Numbered from the stretch's first letter, positions 1 through 12,128 are shown. The stretch is DNA of 64,000 nt from Puccinellia tenuiflora (GCA_012064385.1 QRDG01000241.1:663312-727311), one strand, 5' to 3'. The notes: a model not told the origin generated them from the letters alone. Translations and numbers: made by a program.

Positions 1-3000
1 GTTTATAAAAATATGGTTAAAGTTGTGATTAAGCATCTTTATTTAAACAGGAAATACTTCAGACAAAAGTTAATCCACCAATTACTTTCTTTAATTCTAA
101 ATATCTTACCAAGCTATGGTAGAGATATTGCTAGATACTCAAGCTAGTACTCAACTTAAGACAACCAAGTTTAACAAGCAAAGCAATTATATTAATCACA
201 CAAAGTAATCTAATCATCAAAATAAACAAGCAGTATATACCATTTCTAAATTACTCAACCAAGCATCACAACAACTATCAAGCATCACACATAGCTACTA
301 CACTCACAAAGCCACACAATTTGAATTCAATTTGATTTAATTACCCATTATTCAAATGTGTCACAATTATGGCAGAAACAAGGGTTTCATGTTTAATTAC
401 ATAACTTTTGTTCTGTTGGTCACAAAAATGTGAACTAAAATTCTGTGGATAGCTACTGATGTGTAGAAGCTAACCCAATTGGATTTAATTCAATTTGAGT
501 TATTAAACTCCCTGTATAAATGTTTTAATCCAGAAAGTCAATTTCCTAGTTTTTGCTACAACTCAATTTAGTTGTATTAAAAAATTAAATCCTTTTAGGG
601 GTAACTAGTATTGCTTAAATGTGATCTAACAAAATTGGTTTGACCTCATTTGGATTAGTAGAGCATCAGAAACAAACAAGTTTAGGTTTTATACCTTCTG
701 TGGAATTTTGGATATCATTATTTATTTATTAATCTAAATGGGGTGAAACCACTTTAGTGAGTTAGATATTTTCATAAGCTTTCCAGAACATTTTCATTTG
801 TTATTTTTAGATTCCTAGATCTCAAGATATTGAATTTCAAAGTTCTAATCAAATTTCTGACAGAGAAATCTACCCATTTTAAGTTTATCAATTAGCACAT
901 TTGTCATCTTCATTTTAAATCAGGGAATTACCCTACATGATCATAGCTTGCATCTCTGTGAAGATGGCATATTCTTCTAGCTACAAGATTTTAGTTTGCT
1001 ATTTTTAGGCCTCTGGTTCAATAGCAATTTGTATAGGAAGTGGCTATCCCTGTTATTTCATGTGGTGGAGTACACTGATTAGCTAACTTCCCTAGATGTT
1101 ATCCTTTGCACAGAATTTATTTTGGGGTTCACATCACTTGGTCATGGCAGTACTCTAACCATACTACCATGACATGCCACTACTAACATCCAAATAAATC
1201 TAGATTAATTTCTATGATTGGATCAAAAGGCCTAAGCAGTAATCTGTTTTCAGAAGTTTCTGAAAACAGACATAACATAGATACTTTTCCTCATGTTTCC
1301 ATTGGTCTAAACTAATTATTTTGGAAATCTAAAAGTTGCATCTGAATCTATGTAACTTGTTCTTTCTAACCATGCAAAGATTTAAAATTTTGGTGGAGTA
1401 GATTTCTCAGAAATTGCATGCAAAGTTTGCTACTCTATTCTATTTTCTGGACTTAGCAGTTTCTCAGGATTTCAAAGTCTGGGCGGGAGTGCTCTGTGGC
1501 CGTTGATCCAGGGATCGACGGCGCACAGCCGTCTGGTTCCTCCCGACGGGGCAACGAACAGGGAGAGAGAGAGAGCGGCCGGGGAGCTACCTGCCGGCGG
1601 TGAGGGGCTGCGGCGAGGCTTGGGGTCGACGGAGGGTAGTCTGGGCAGCAGCTTGGCGGCGGCGGCGGCGTCGGAGAGGCATCACAGCGGCAGCACGGCG
1701 TCGGCGGCCGTGCAGCTCGGAGTGGAGCTCCGGCTCCTCCTCTGCTGCTCCTGCGGCTTCCTGGCGGTGTGTGAGAGGTGGGGGAGTAAGGGAGAGGCTG
1801 TGAGAGGGAGCAGAGAGGGTGTGGCGAGGGGGAGCAGCTCGGGCGCGGTTGGGGATTAAATAGGCCGGAGCTCGGCTCACCGTGGTCGGGGTGCAGGAGA
1901 GGGGCTTCCAGGGCTCGATAGGGTTCGCCGTAGGGGCGGCTATGGTGTTGCTACGATGCGGGGATGCTGGGGAGCAGAAGGGAGCGCGCGCGTGGCGACG
2001 AGCCGTGCTTGCTCGAGGTGGGGGACGGCCTGGGCGTGCTCTGGGGTGGCGCGGGCGGCGCTGGGCGTGCTTGGTCGGCGTCGCGGCGTGAGGGAGGCAC
2101 GGGCACGTGCCAAGGGGGGGTAGAGGGGTGGCGTGGGCGCGCCGTGGCGTGTCGGGGTGGCTCGGGTGGGCTCCTGTCGGCCGGGGTGGTCGCGGTGTGT
2201 GCATGCCCGCAAGGTGCTCGACAGCAGGTTGGCCGGCAGAGCACCGGCGAGTGCGGGCAGGAGGAGGGGCCTGGTGCGATGTGGTTGGCATGGGGAGCTT
2301 CTAGGGGACAGTGGCAAGCTCCAGGACATGGTGGTCTGCTGTTTTGCGGCTGGTTGGTCAAGTGCCCATGGTGGTGGCCATGTCCATGGCATGGATGCTT
2401 AGGGCTAGGGTTTAGGGCATGGGAGTGCTAGGGTGTTGTCCAGAACGTGCAGGGGAGTGCTGGACAAGAATGGGACAAGCCTAGGGCTGGTTTGGGGCTA
2501 CCATTTGAATATAGGGGTGTAGGGCACCATTTAACACTATGTGACACTATTTGTATTTTAATGGCAAAAGAAAAAGGAGAGAAAGCAAGGGTGCAAATGC
2601 TGTGGGGGTTAAGTATAGGTGTTGGTGATTTTTGGTGCTATGATGGAAATTATTTGACAAGTGCATCATAGCACATTTTGTGATTTGGTAAAATTGAAGA
2701 AAGTAATAGAAATGTAAATTTAGATTTTTGAAATTATATTTTGAAGAGGGAAGAAATATTAGAGCAAAGTGGGAGTGATTACTATGTCACCCCACTTATT
2801 TTTGGTTTAAAAGAAAATATTAATTTCTCACTGGGAGAAATTTGTTTGTCACTTGTCACCTGATTTTATGTGTTGATGTTTTCATTTTGTTTCTTTTCCT
2901 TCCTTCATAATTCTATTTAGCAAACACCCACATCAAAACACAACAATATTCACTTCCCAACCACTAGCACACAAATCAAACCACAAGAATTAATCACACC

Positions 3001-3610
3001 ACCAATTCCATAATTCACAATACTATCTTAAAAAAAATGATCACACTCAATTATGACAAGATGAGGTTTAAGAAATATCTCAACTCATAATTTAATTGTT
3101 TTCAAAAAGGTTTGAGAAAGGAAATATGTGGGGTAATATATTTCCCACTAGAGTTGTTTTCAAATGGAGTGGAAATCAGGGTTTATAAAATGGGGGTTGC
3201 ATATACATGCAAAATATCCTGGTTAGCTTTAGATAGGAGATAACATATAGATCTCCATATTTTTGGGAACACATAATTCTTGGAAATACTTTTACTTTCT
3301 CAACTAAAAGGTATTTTATTTATTGCTGAAATCAAACATCATTGAAATAGACTTTGGCCAAAATAAGGTTGGAAAAGATATATGGAATTTACTCTTGTCA
3401 TAACATGAGCACCAAGTTTAATATATTTTTACTTGGGTAGGGTTCTTCGATTAATACTTACTAGTCAAACAATATAAACATCAAGTCACACAAGGTCAAA
3501 CAGAACAATATACAGAGAAACACAACCATTAGTGAAATAATTTCAAAAAGTTTTTGTTGGTTCTGAAATTTGGGTCTCGTTAATTCTTATTTTAAGTTTG
3601 GGATGTTACA
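1..3610 (-). mobile_element. Long LTR of an inserted element, cut by the left window edge
   Basis: Read on the minus strand, the segment begins at 3610 with TGTAACATCCC, a typical grass LTR start (TG...). Immediately to its right the Tat polyprotein reading frame is open from base 3611, so 3610/3611 is an insertion junction. The other end lies outside the window, so neither the target duplication nor the full length can be checked. The organisation is AT-rich flanks around a GC-rich block (about 1490-2430). On the minus strand this block has a TATA-like TATTTAAT at 1862-1855, then a C/G-rich leader and a splice-donor-like GCAG/GTAGCT at about 1590. No gag or pol is present. ORFs in the GC block are low-complexity Pro/Arg/Ala or Gly/Arg strings and are not called as genes. 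It could be a solo LTR or the 5' LTR of a complete element. Confidence 0.7.
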
Positions 3611-4249
3611 GCTCTAGTCCTAGAGCCCATGATCATCTCCACCAAGCGCGCCTGCACCTTCTCACGCATCCGCATTGACGGGGGCAGCAGCATCAACATC
3701 CTCTACCGCGACACGCTGGAGAAGCTAGGAATCTCCGAGTCCAGCCTGACGTCGAGCCGGACGGTCTTCCACGGCATCGTGCCGGGGCGAGCCGGCTCAT
3801 CCATGGGCCTCATCCGGCTGGACGTCCTATTCGGCACCAAGAGTAACCACCGCCGCGAGACTGTCTCCTTCGAGGTGGTCAACCACTCCAGCGCCTACCA
3901 CGCCATCCTCGGGCGGCCGGCGCTCGCCAAGTTCATGGCGGTACCCCACTACGCCTACCTCAAGATGAAGCTACCAGGCCCACGCGGGATCATCACTGTC
4001 GCCGGAGACTACAAACGCTCCATCGCCTGCGCCTCCGACAGCGCGAAGGTGGCCGAGACCATGGTCTGCAATGAGGAGATGAAGCAATTCAAGCGCAAGG
4101 CCAACGAGGAGAAGCTGGAGATTCCGGAGTCGGCCAAGCCGGCTGGCAAGTCGAGCTTCCAGGCGGCGCGAGACATGAAGAAGATCTACTTCGACGACAC
4201 CGACAAGTCCAAGTTCGTCACCGTGGGGGCGAGCCTGGACCCCAAATAG
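3611..4249 (+). pseudogene. pol: Tat-type aspartic protease region of pol
   Basis: This is the retropepsin that would process the polyprotein. The frame is open from the junction at 3611; the first ATG (3629) is probably internal. The active-site motif IDGGSSINILY contains the catalytic Asp in the D-G-G-S form common in Tat-lineage proteases. Further conserved blocks are YHAILGRPALAKF and VPHYAYLKMKLPGPRG. The region ends at TAG (4247-4249). The next ORF continues in the same frame, so this is a single nonsense change, most simply CAG to TAG, and not a true terminus. The segment upstream of the protease has been removed by the LTR ending at 3610. Confidence 0.87.
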
Positions 4250-5545
4250 GAAAGCGTGCTCGTCGAGTTCCTCCGTGGGAACCGGGACATCTTCGCGTGG
4301 TCCCCCAAGGACATGCCGGGTGTACCGAGGGAACTCGCCGAGCATTCTCTACACGTCCGTCCAGACGCCAAGCCAGTGAAGCAATCCCTGCGACGCTTCG
4401 CAGAAGGAAGAAGACAGTTGATAGGAGAAGAGATAGCGCGGCTACTTGCAGCCGGATTCATCAAAGAAGTACAACACACAGAGTGGCTAGCCAATCCGGT
4501 GATGGTGGAAAAGAAGAACAAGAAATGGCGAATGTGTGTCGACTACACACACCTCAACAAGGCCTGCCCCAAGGACCCTTTCGCACTGCCACGTATCGAC
4601 CAAGTGATCGACTCCACGGCCGGCTGCGACCTCCTCTCCCTCCTCGACGCCTACTCCGGCTACCATCAAATTCCGCTGAACCCGGACGATCAGCTCAAGA
4701 CCGCCTTCATCACCCCCTACGGCCCGTACTGCTACACCACCATGCCGTTCGGCTTGAAGAACGCGGGAGCAACATACCAGCGCTGCATGCAGAAATGTCT
4801 ACACGACCAAATCGGTCGCAACGCGCACGCATACGTCGACGACATCGTCATCAAGACCAAGGAGAAGCACACCCTCCTCGCCGACCTCAAGGAAACCTTC
4901 GACAACCTGCGCCGCTTCCAGATGAAGCTCAACCCGGAGAAGTGTGTGTTCGGCGTTCCAGCCGGACAGCTACTTGGTTACCTCGTGTCGGCACGAGGGA
5001 TCGAGGCCAACCCGGAGAAAATCGCCGCCATCGACAACATGCGACAACCAAGAAGCGTCAAGGACATCCAAAAGTTCACCGGTTGTCTGGCATCGCTCAG
5101 CCGCTTCATCAGCCGGCTCGGCGAGAAGGCTCTCCCGCTCTACCATTTGCTGAAGAAGACTGACAAGTTCGTCTGGAGCGACGCAGCGGACGCCGCCTTC
5201 AAGGAACTCAAGCGTGCGATGGCCACCGCCCCGGTCTTAGCACCTCCGACACCAAAGGAGCCCATGCTTATGTATATCGCCGCCTCCAACCGAGTCGTCA
5301 GCGTCGTCCTGGTGGTTGAACGAGATGAAGCCGGCAAGCAGCGGCCGGTTCAGCGGCCAGTCTATTACCTCAGCGAGGTGCTCTCTCAATCGAAGCAAAA
5401 TTACCCACACTACCAGAAGCTCGTATACGGCGTGTACATGGCCACGAAGAAACTGAAGCACTACTTTCAAGAGCATCCGATCAAAGTGATAAGCGACGCG
5501 CCGCTTGCCGAGATCATAGGCAAAAGGACGCAACCGGCAGAGTAG
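4250..5545 (+). pseudogene. pol: Reverse transcriptase plus degenerate gypsy RNase H
   Basis: The RT copies element RNA into DNA. Counting from the ATG at 4256, visible motifs are MCVDYTHLN (about residue 93), LLDAYSGYHQI with the first catalytic Asp (about 131), MPFGLKNAGATYQR, and the catalytic YVDD at residues 193-196. After the RT thumb (FTGCLASLSRFISRLGEKALPL, given as family resemblance) comes the original gypsy RNase H domain, recognisable from RPVYYLSEVL and the LKHYF block. Its first catalytic Asp position reads YIAASN, so that active site is lost, as is usual in Tat elements that have gained a second RNase H. The frame is shared with the protease upstream. At about 5522-5530 a one-base shift moves the polyprotein from this frame into that of the next segment, giving an artificial TAG at 5543-5545. 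Confidence 0.9.
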
Positions 5546-6149
5546 CGAAATGGGCGATCAACCTGATGGCGCACGGAGTCGAATACGACAAAAGAACGAC
5601 GATAAAGTCACAAGAGCTGGCGGACTTTCTAGCCGATTGGACGGAGACGGACCACACTCCACCGCCACCCAACTCCGGCGAGCATTGGCTCATGCACTTC
5701 GATGGTTCTAAAAGATACTGCGGACTCGGCGCCGGAGTCGTCCTCACCTCACCTAAGGGGGGCCGACTCGAGTACGTACTACAAGTCCACTTCACGGCGT
5801 CCAACAATGTAGCTGAATATGAAGCTCTCGCGCACGGCCTCAAACTCGCCAAGGCCATGAACATCAAGCGAATCCTCTGCTACGGCGACTCCGACTTGGT
5901 GGTACAACAGACTACTAGCCATTGGGACGCCAAGGACCCCAACATGGCCGCCTACCGCTTCTTCGTCCAGCAGCTCGCGGGATGCTTCGACGGATGTGAA
6001 TTTCACCACATACACCACTCCAACAACGAGGCGGCCGACACCCTGGCAAACATTGGCTCTCTCCGTGAGGAAATCCCACCCGGCGTCGCCCTCGAGAAGC
6101 TCTACAAGCCATCCATCACGCCGTGTCCCGGCTCCAACTCCATCCGGAT
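5546..6149 (+). pseudogene. pol: Second (archaeal-like) RNase H of Tat pol
   Basis: This is the additional RNase HI-type domain that degrades RNA in RNA/DNA hybrids. The frame before the ATG at 5566 continues RT after the upstream frameshift. Active-site residues can be followed: Asp in MHFDGSK (codon 5701), Glu in VAEYEA (5815), Asp in GDSDLV (5887) and Asp in EAADTLAN (6037), so all four D-E-D-D positions are present. The reading frame stops shortly after 6149 only because the solo LTR is inserted there. Bases 6148-6149 plus base 9934 form one codon, and the frame continues into the integrase segment if the insert and one target duplication are left out. Confidence 0.88.
6145..6149. repeat. 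Target site duplication CGGAT, left copy
   Basis: CGGAT lies immediately before the TG of the solo LTR and is repeated exactly after its CA at 9929-9933. Five base pairs is the usual duplication length for gypsy-type integrases. Confidence 0.9.
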
Positions 6150-7244
6150 TGTAACACCCTGGATTTTGGCCCTTTTTGAAATTTTTCCAAAAAGCCTTAT
6201 TTTATTTATTTAAAATGCGTTTGGCTTTAAACCGTAGGAAAATGATTAAATTTTGAAACTTCTGATCTGTTGAACCCAAGTGGGATCTTCTGCCTTCTAT
6301 TTTCCCTCCCACTTGGCACTGGTGTTTATAATTTTGACCTTGGTCAATATTTGTTTTGGGAGAATTCTTTTCTCTTTTAGAAATTCTCTTTTATTTGGCC
6401 TTACAAAGGAACCCCGGTTTTATGTCTCTAAAAATTCTGCAAAAATTAGGGGATGGTCTCTAGGCTATACGCAACCCAATTGTGGAAAAATATTTGGTAT
6501 CTTGTTAAGAAAATGGTTGACCTTTTCCCTATGCAAGATTCTGCCTAAAACTTATCTTTTCTCAAAAACCAGCCAAATGATTTTTCCAAAGGGAGGGGAG
6601 CACCTAGACACCAGCACAAGGCATACCTGCACCACTGGGAGAAACCTTGGCCAGAACAAAAATGTTTTACTTGTCCAAACAGCAAACCCTAGTTTTGGCC
6701 AGTACTGCTTTTTGAAAATTCTGGTCGGGCCAACTTTCGAATCTGCAAAATGTTTGTTCAGCAAAGTTGTAGCCCTTAGTTTTTGGCGCAAAGTGACGCG
6801 ATCATCATCTCGTTTGGGGCTCTGAGCAGAGAGAACGATGTCGATGCCGACATTGGCATGGACAGGACCATGCCAGGAACGGCATAGACATGGCCGTGGG
6901 TGCCGCCCGATTGTGGTCACCGGCGTCCTGCTCCCCCGCCCGCACCAGCACGCCCCCAGCACCCCTCATCACCCTCCCCACCTCTCCGCACCACGCGTCG
7001 CCGGCAGAGCAACCGGACGGCGGCCGCGTTGACGCGCCAGGCGCTAGCCGACGCACCGCCCACGCACTGTGCCGCCGGGACCCCCTCGTCAGCGCCTCCT
7101 CCGCCGAACAGACCGGTCCGTCGCCGGGGAGTGACCACCGTGCAGCTTCCTGTGCCACCGCCCCCTCAACGCTCCGCCACCGTCGCCACCACGCGAGCGC
7201 GACACCTCGCCGTGCCATTAACTCCGGCCGCGGCACGGGAGCAC

Positions 7245-7251
7245 TATAAAA
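7245..7251 (+). promoter_or_regulatory. TATA box of the solo LTR
   Basis: TATAAAA sits in a GC-rich setting, directly followed by a C/A-rich stretch (ACCCCACCCCC) that would be the start of the transcript. About 410 bp downstream the leader contains a splice-donor-like GCCG/GTGAGT at 7659. The arrangement resembles the one on the minus strand of the LTR at 1-3610. Confidence 0.6.
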
Positions 7252-8555
7252 CCCCACCCCCGGCCACCGCTGAGCACCACACCACCTCTCCCACTCCCTC
7301 TAGCACCCCCCCAGCCACGAGCCCAGAAGAGCCACACCTCGCCGGAATCGAGCTAGCCCGAGCCGCACTGGCCGCAGCATGATTCGCGCACCACAGCCCT
7401 TCCCCGATCGATTCCTCCCACTCAGAGCACCCCTGGATCATGGCGATGACGAAGCCGTGCTCGCCAGGGTGATTGGTGGCCAGGAACGCCGAGTCCGTCC
7501 ACGACCGCAAGCTTCCGCCGCCGGAGAGGAAGCTCTGCTGCCGCCCGAGCTCGCCGTGATCCGCGAGTTCGTGGACGAGCTGCGCCAACTCTCCCCGAGC
7601 CCGTCTGCTCCCTCTCCTTCCCCTCTCCCTTGCCCCAGCCGCCGCAAGCCGCCGCCGGTGAGTCGCCGGAGCCTCGCCGTCCCTCCCTCTGTTCCCGCGA
7701 TTTCAAAAAGAAAAGAAAACGATTCGGGATTGGTACTGACTGGTGGGACCCCATGTCAGGTTTTTGAACTTTTCGAACCGTTTTCCTAATTAATTTTCTG
7801 TTTATTTTTCTGTTAAAAATAGGCAGATTATGGGTGAACTTTGGAAGTTAATAACTCCCTCAAAAATGCTCAGAAAAATGTGAAACCAATTTTGCTGGCT
7901 TTGTTATGAAATTCTCCTTCCATTGGGACCAGAAAATAAAATTTTGGAATTTATTTCCTTTGGATTTTATCCGATAACCTAGGAGGGGTTTTTGACGCTA
8001 TTTCGTGTCTCTTTGAATAGATTCCGACCGTCCCGACGAAATAGGAGTTGTTCCCGAACCCGAAGGCAAGCCATCAACCCAATCTCAAGCTTGGTCGAAC
8101 TTAGGAGTTGTTGATTGCTGATTTAATACCTGCTGCATCTCACATGTCATATTGCATGTTAAATTATTGCACCCCCTATTACTTGTCCGTGCAACACTCA
8201 CATTCCCGGGGCAATGGCTGGTGTTACCGCCTTAGTCAAGGGAATGGGGGAAAATTATTACAACTGTGCGTCTCGCATTTGCGGGGCTTTGTTTGGATCT
8301 TTCCTCTTCGCCGAGGTGAGGAACCGACGAATGTCGTCTTATGATCCTCGGGGTTGGGGGCATTTGCCAAAAGAGTTATTTGCCTTGTCCCTCCGTCAAA
8401 TATGGTTGGCATAGACCAACCGGACTGCGACGCTTGGGAGCTGACTTTCCATTTGGTTCTTATTGCCGAGATTGCTGACACCACGTCAGGGTAAACCTCG
8501 AGTGGAATGGATGCTCTCTCATTTTTATGAGTGCTTTTCGGTTCATTCTTTTGCG

Positions 8556-8667
8556 GTGACACCGGCCGGGTTGCCCGCCACCGTCACCCGTTTGAAATAT
8601 TACGCTGTTACTTTGTGAACACTAACCCCCGAGTGACACCGGCCGGGTTGCCCGCCACAGTCACCCG
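8556..8667 (+). repeat. Duplicated 35-bp hairpin motif in the solo LTR
   Basis: Nearly identical 35-bp blocks occur at 8556-8590 and 8633-8667. Each begins GTGACACCGGCC and ends with GTCACCCG. Within a block, GTGAC pairs with GTCAC, and GGC(C)GGG pairs with CCCGCC across a TTG loop, so each block can fold into a bulged hairpin. The function is unknown. Confidence 0.7.
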
Positions 8668-9928
8668 GGTATTATTATTGTTATTATAGCATTGTTATCT
8701 ATGCTTACAAGTATTATGTTATTCTGTGCTATGGTTGTTATATACTTATATTGTGCTGCTTGATTCATGTTGAAAACTGAAATAAGAATTTGACTAAGAA
8801 GATAACCACCTCCCTCGACTAGATTGAGTCACATAGTGCCACTCACCAAACACACCTGCACAACATGCGTCGTTCACGTGGGCGAACCATGGCTGAGTAT
8901 TCCATCTAGCCTCCTTTGACGCCACCCTTTTGGCAAGTTTAGTCGGTTACCTTTGTGGTCGGGGCTAGTCTTGCGAAGGTTCCGGAGCTAGGCGTCGCTC
9001 ATTCGTTGGGGACGTGCCGGATTCACTTCGTCATAAGACGTGGTCCTAGAGGACGTGTCGGTGGCTATACAGGGAGTGTCCGGGTGGAATAAATGGCGGT
9101 GGAAGTGTGGGTTTGTGCTGTCGCCATGATGGGTTCTAGTACTTCGGTACCGGCGGTACAAACCTAGGCTTCAGCGTATGGGAAAATGTTGCAACCTCTC
9201 GAGAGTGTAAATCTAGAATCTAGCCTTGTCCCTAGGTTATGGGACGAAGTTTGGTCCAGTCACACTAAGAGTCAGTCCGGTCGAGCAAGGAACTCACTAA
9301 ATGAGACCTAGCAACAAGTGAACGTGACAAACAAGCCAGAGTTGGCTAGAGGCTGGAAGGCCTAGTTGTGGTTAAGAGATGTTGAGTAAAAACATTATAG
9401 TTGTAACTTCCCTTCAAAGGTAAGTAGGTAAGTTATGTCCAACCGTTAAGCTTGGACTCACCCTTGCAACCAAATCCATGCCATGCTACATTCTGAACTT
9501 ATGCCATGCCATATAGATAGACTTTGTTTGATTTTGGGCTAATGACTTGCGAGTACCTCAAGTACTTACCTGGCTTCTCATTTGGCCAGACCCCGTCGCT
9601 CCCGACGCCGAGTACCCGCTGTACGAGAACTAGGAACCCGTATCCCAGGCAGGACCCCGTGGAATAAGGCCCGTTGTTGCCACGCTACCGTCTACGTTTC
9701 CGCTGCTACTTCCGCTAGAGGCTCATGTTAGATAAATAATGTACATACTGTTGTGTGCGCCTGTTGCGCAAACGCGGGAGCCTCACCCCGTGTTGTATCT
9801 TGTAATCCGCCCGAACCCGGAGCCATAAGTATAAATTTGGTTATGCCTTTGTTATCAAGTTGACATATATCCAGTGTTTCTGGGACTGGTATATGGGGTA
9901 GTCCGATCATCTGGATCGGGGTGCCACA

Positions 9929-9933
9929 CGGAT
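9929..9933. repeat. Target site duplication CGGAT, right copy
   Basis: This matches 6145-6149. Leaving out 6150-9933 returns the polyprotein to one open frame, which independently fixes the insertion boundaries. Confidence 0.9.
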
Positions 9934-11281
9934 GCCGCCTGGCGCGGAGTCGGCTGGGCCGGCTCCAGGCGAGACGGAAGCCGTCGAGGTCCTCATCATC
10001 GAAGAAGCTCCGCCATGGACCCAACCCTTCCTCGCCTACCTCGCCAACGACGAGCTCCCAGCGGACGAGCTCACCGCTAGGCAAATCAAACGCCGAGCAA
10101 GTGCTTACACCATCATCAACAACGAGTTGTACAAGCGCAGTGTCTCTGGGATATTCCAACGCTGTGTGAGCCAAGAAGAAGGAATCAAGATACTCAAAGA
10201 AATCCATCAAGGCGAATGCGGTCATCACGCATCCTCAAGGGCAATCGTGGCTAAGGCGTTCAGGCACGGTTTCTACTGGCCGACTGCGCTGGCAGACGCG
10301 AACCAGCTGGTCCGGCTCTGCAATGGCTGTCAACGATTCGCGACGCAGAAGCACACGCCGGCTTCAGCACTCAAGACAATTCCTATCACTTGGCCGTTTG
10401 CCGTCTGGGGACTCGACATGGTCGGCCCGTTGAGAAGATCCAGTGGAGGCATGACACACCTGCTGGTAGCAGTCGACAAGTTCACAAAATGGATTGAAGC
10501 CAAGCCGATCAAGAAGCTGGATGGGCCAACTGCAGTCAAGTTCTTCAAGAGCATCATCTACCGCTTCGGCTACCCCAACAGCATCATCACGGATAATGGG
10601 TCGAACTTCGTCAAGCGAGAATTCACCAAGTTCTGCAGCAGGACCGGCATCCGGCTCGACGTGGCCTCTGTTGCACACCCACACTCAAACGGGCAGGTTG
10701 AGCGGGCAAACGGCCTCATCCTATCCGGCATCAAGCCTCGGTTGCTTGAACCGCTCGAGCGAGCAGCCGGCGCGTTGGAAGAAGAACTACCTTCCGTCCT
10801 CTGGAGCCTAAGGACGACACCGAATCGCTCAACCGGCTTCACCCCCTTCTTCCTCGTCCATGGGGCTGAAGCCGTCATGCCAACTGACATCGAGCACGAC
10901 GCGCCCCGGATCGTGCTGTACACGGAAGCACAAGCTAAGCAAGCCTACGAGGATGGAATGGACCTGCTCGAGGAAGCACGCCAGATTGCCGAGTCAAGGT
11001 CGGCGATGTACCAGCAACAACTACGCAACTACCACAGTCGGCGCGTCAAGCATGTCCGCTTTCGCGAGGGCGACCTCGTGCTTCGGCTCATCCAGGATAC
11101 CAAGAACATGCACAAGCTCTCATCACCCTGGGAGGGACCATTCATCGTAAGCAAGGCACTCATCAACGACGCATACTACTTGATCGACGCCCGCGAGCAC
11201 AAGAAGGACACGATGGACAAGGAAGGCGATGAAACGGAAAGGCCATGGAACGCGTCACTCTTGCGTCGATTCTACACCTGA
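9934..11281 (+). CDS. pol: Integrase region of Tat pol
   Basis: This enzyme inserts element cDNA into the genome. A zinc-binding N-terminal part is visible (two His in GECGHHAS, then CNGC). The catalytic core has Asp in WGLDMVGPL (codon 10414), Asp in ITDNGSNF (10592) and Glu in GQVERANG (10700). The last two are separated by exactly 35 residues, the DDE spacing of retroviral-type integrases. The C-terminal part (FREGDLVLR, SPWEGPFIV) is the usual gypsy tail and ends at TGA 11279-11281. The ORF appears to start with ATG at 9932, but that codon is created from the target duplication, and the true start is far upstream in the polyprotein. No internal damage is seen here. Confidence 0.92.
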
Positions 11282-12128
11282 GAAAGAACCATGTATGTAT
11301 CACCTATGCTATCAAATAAAGAAATGAGAATGATGAGCGCATGAGCAGTTTTTCACAACTCTTTTTTGCATTCCCTTTCCGGTTTTGCCGGCAGCCGGCA
11401 AGCTTGCCTTTAGCGGCCGTGTAGCGTGACTAACCCCCAAACAGCTAACTCTTCGAATCCGGTTAAGGCCGGCAAGAGAATAAGCTCGAGGGGGCCAACA
11501 ACGTGAAAAACGCATAAAGGGAAGTACTGCCGGCTAAAAAAATGCTGTTTTATAAACTCGGCCAAGCCGGAAGTCGGCAACCGCTTCTCCTATTACGGAC
11601 GATTAACTACACGACGCTAAACGGCTAACTCTTAGGATTCGGTTAAGGCCGGCAAGAGAATAAGCTGGAGGCTGACTGTATGCGAAAGACATAAGAAACA
11701 GAAATCGTTGCCGGCTGAAAAAACTCTGGCCCAACAAACTGGACCCTAACGTTGTAGTAGTGTGCATGATCCCGCCAGACGGTGAAGTGCACACGAAAAA
11801 CGTCGGGAGAGGCTACAGGCGAGTGCGAAATTAACCAACACTAAGTAAAAATGCTATCCATGATTAAAAGAGCAGGCTAACCACTTCGTCGTTTCATTTT
11901 ACGCACGAAAATGCCGCCAACCGGCTTCGAGAGTTCAAGCCGGACACAAGCATGACGAGCAGGAAATTATAACTGCGTGCAAGTAAGCAAATACAGGAAC
12001 AAAAGCGGGTGGCATTCAACATCAAGGGTAAAACCTTACAGAGGGAAGATGAACAACAAAACAAAAGTGGGAAGTCGACAGGCGCACTTTCCCCGCGCAA
12101 CTACAAGACCAAGCTGGCAAAGGGCTCC
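11282..12128 (+). other. Non-coding 3' region after integrase with two diverged repeats
   Basis: No gene is seen. A block of about 45 bp starting GCTAACTC and containing GGTTAAGGCCGGCAAGAGAA occurs at about 11443-11489 and again at about 11620-11667 (offset about 178 bp) with a few differences. Both blocks end in a purine-rich AATAAGCT-(C/G)-GAGG stretch that resembles a polypurine tract. Several CCGGC words recur, as in the rest of the 3' region. Confidence 0.55.

Larger units (their letters stand above)
6150..9928 (+). mobile_element. Solo LTR, 3779 bp, inserted into Tat pol
   Basis: The segment begins TGTAACACCC and ends GGTGCCACA (TG...CA) and is flanked by the 5-bp duplication CGGAT (6145-6149 and 9929-9933). 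The terminal sequence does not recur inside, and no gag, pol, primer site or polypurine tract is seen, so it is best read as a solo LTR left by LTR-LTR recombination. It is organised as AT-rich U3, GC-rich block (about 6840-7690), a TATA box at 7245, then a long AT-balanced part. The ORFs in the GC block are low-complexity and uninformative. A long non-autonomous element with unusual structure is a less likely alternative. Confidence 0.88.

Noticed and set aside
1503..2431. Overlapping ORFs of 65-234 codons in the GC-rich block
   Set aside because: High GC content leaves few stops in all frames; the translations are Pro/Arg/Ala or Gly/Arg/Trp strings without domains. The block is better read as the leader part of an LTR.
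6280..6825. 181-codon plus-strand ORF
   Set aside because: Composition is ordinary AT-rich LTR sequence; no motif, and it lies wholly in the U3 part of the solo LTR.
6838..7789. Several ORFs (up to 160 codons) in the GC-rich block of the solo LTR
   Set aside because: Low-complexity translations on both strands and location inside an LTR; no conserved domain recognised.
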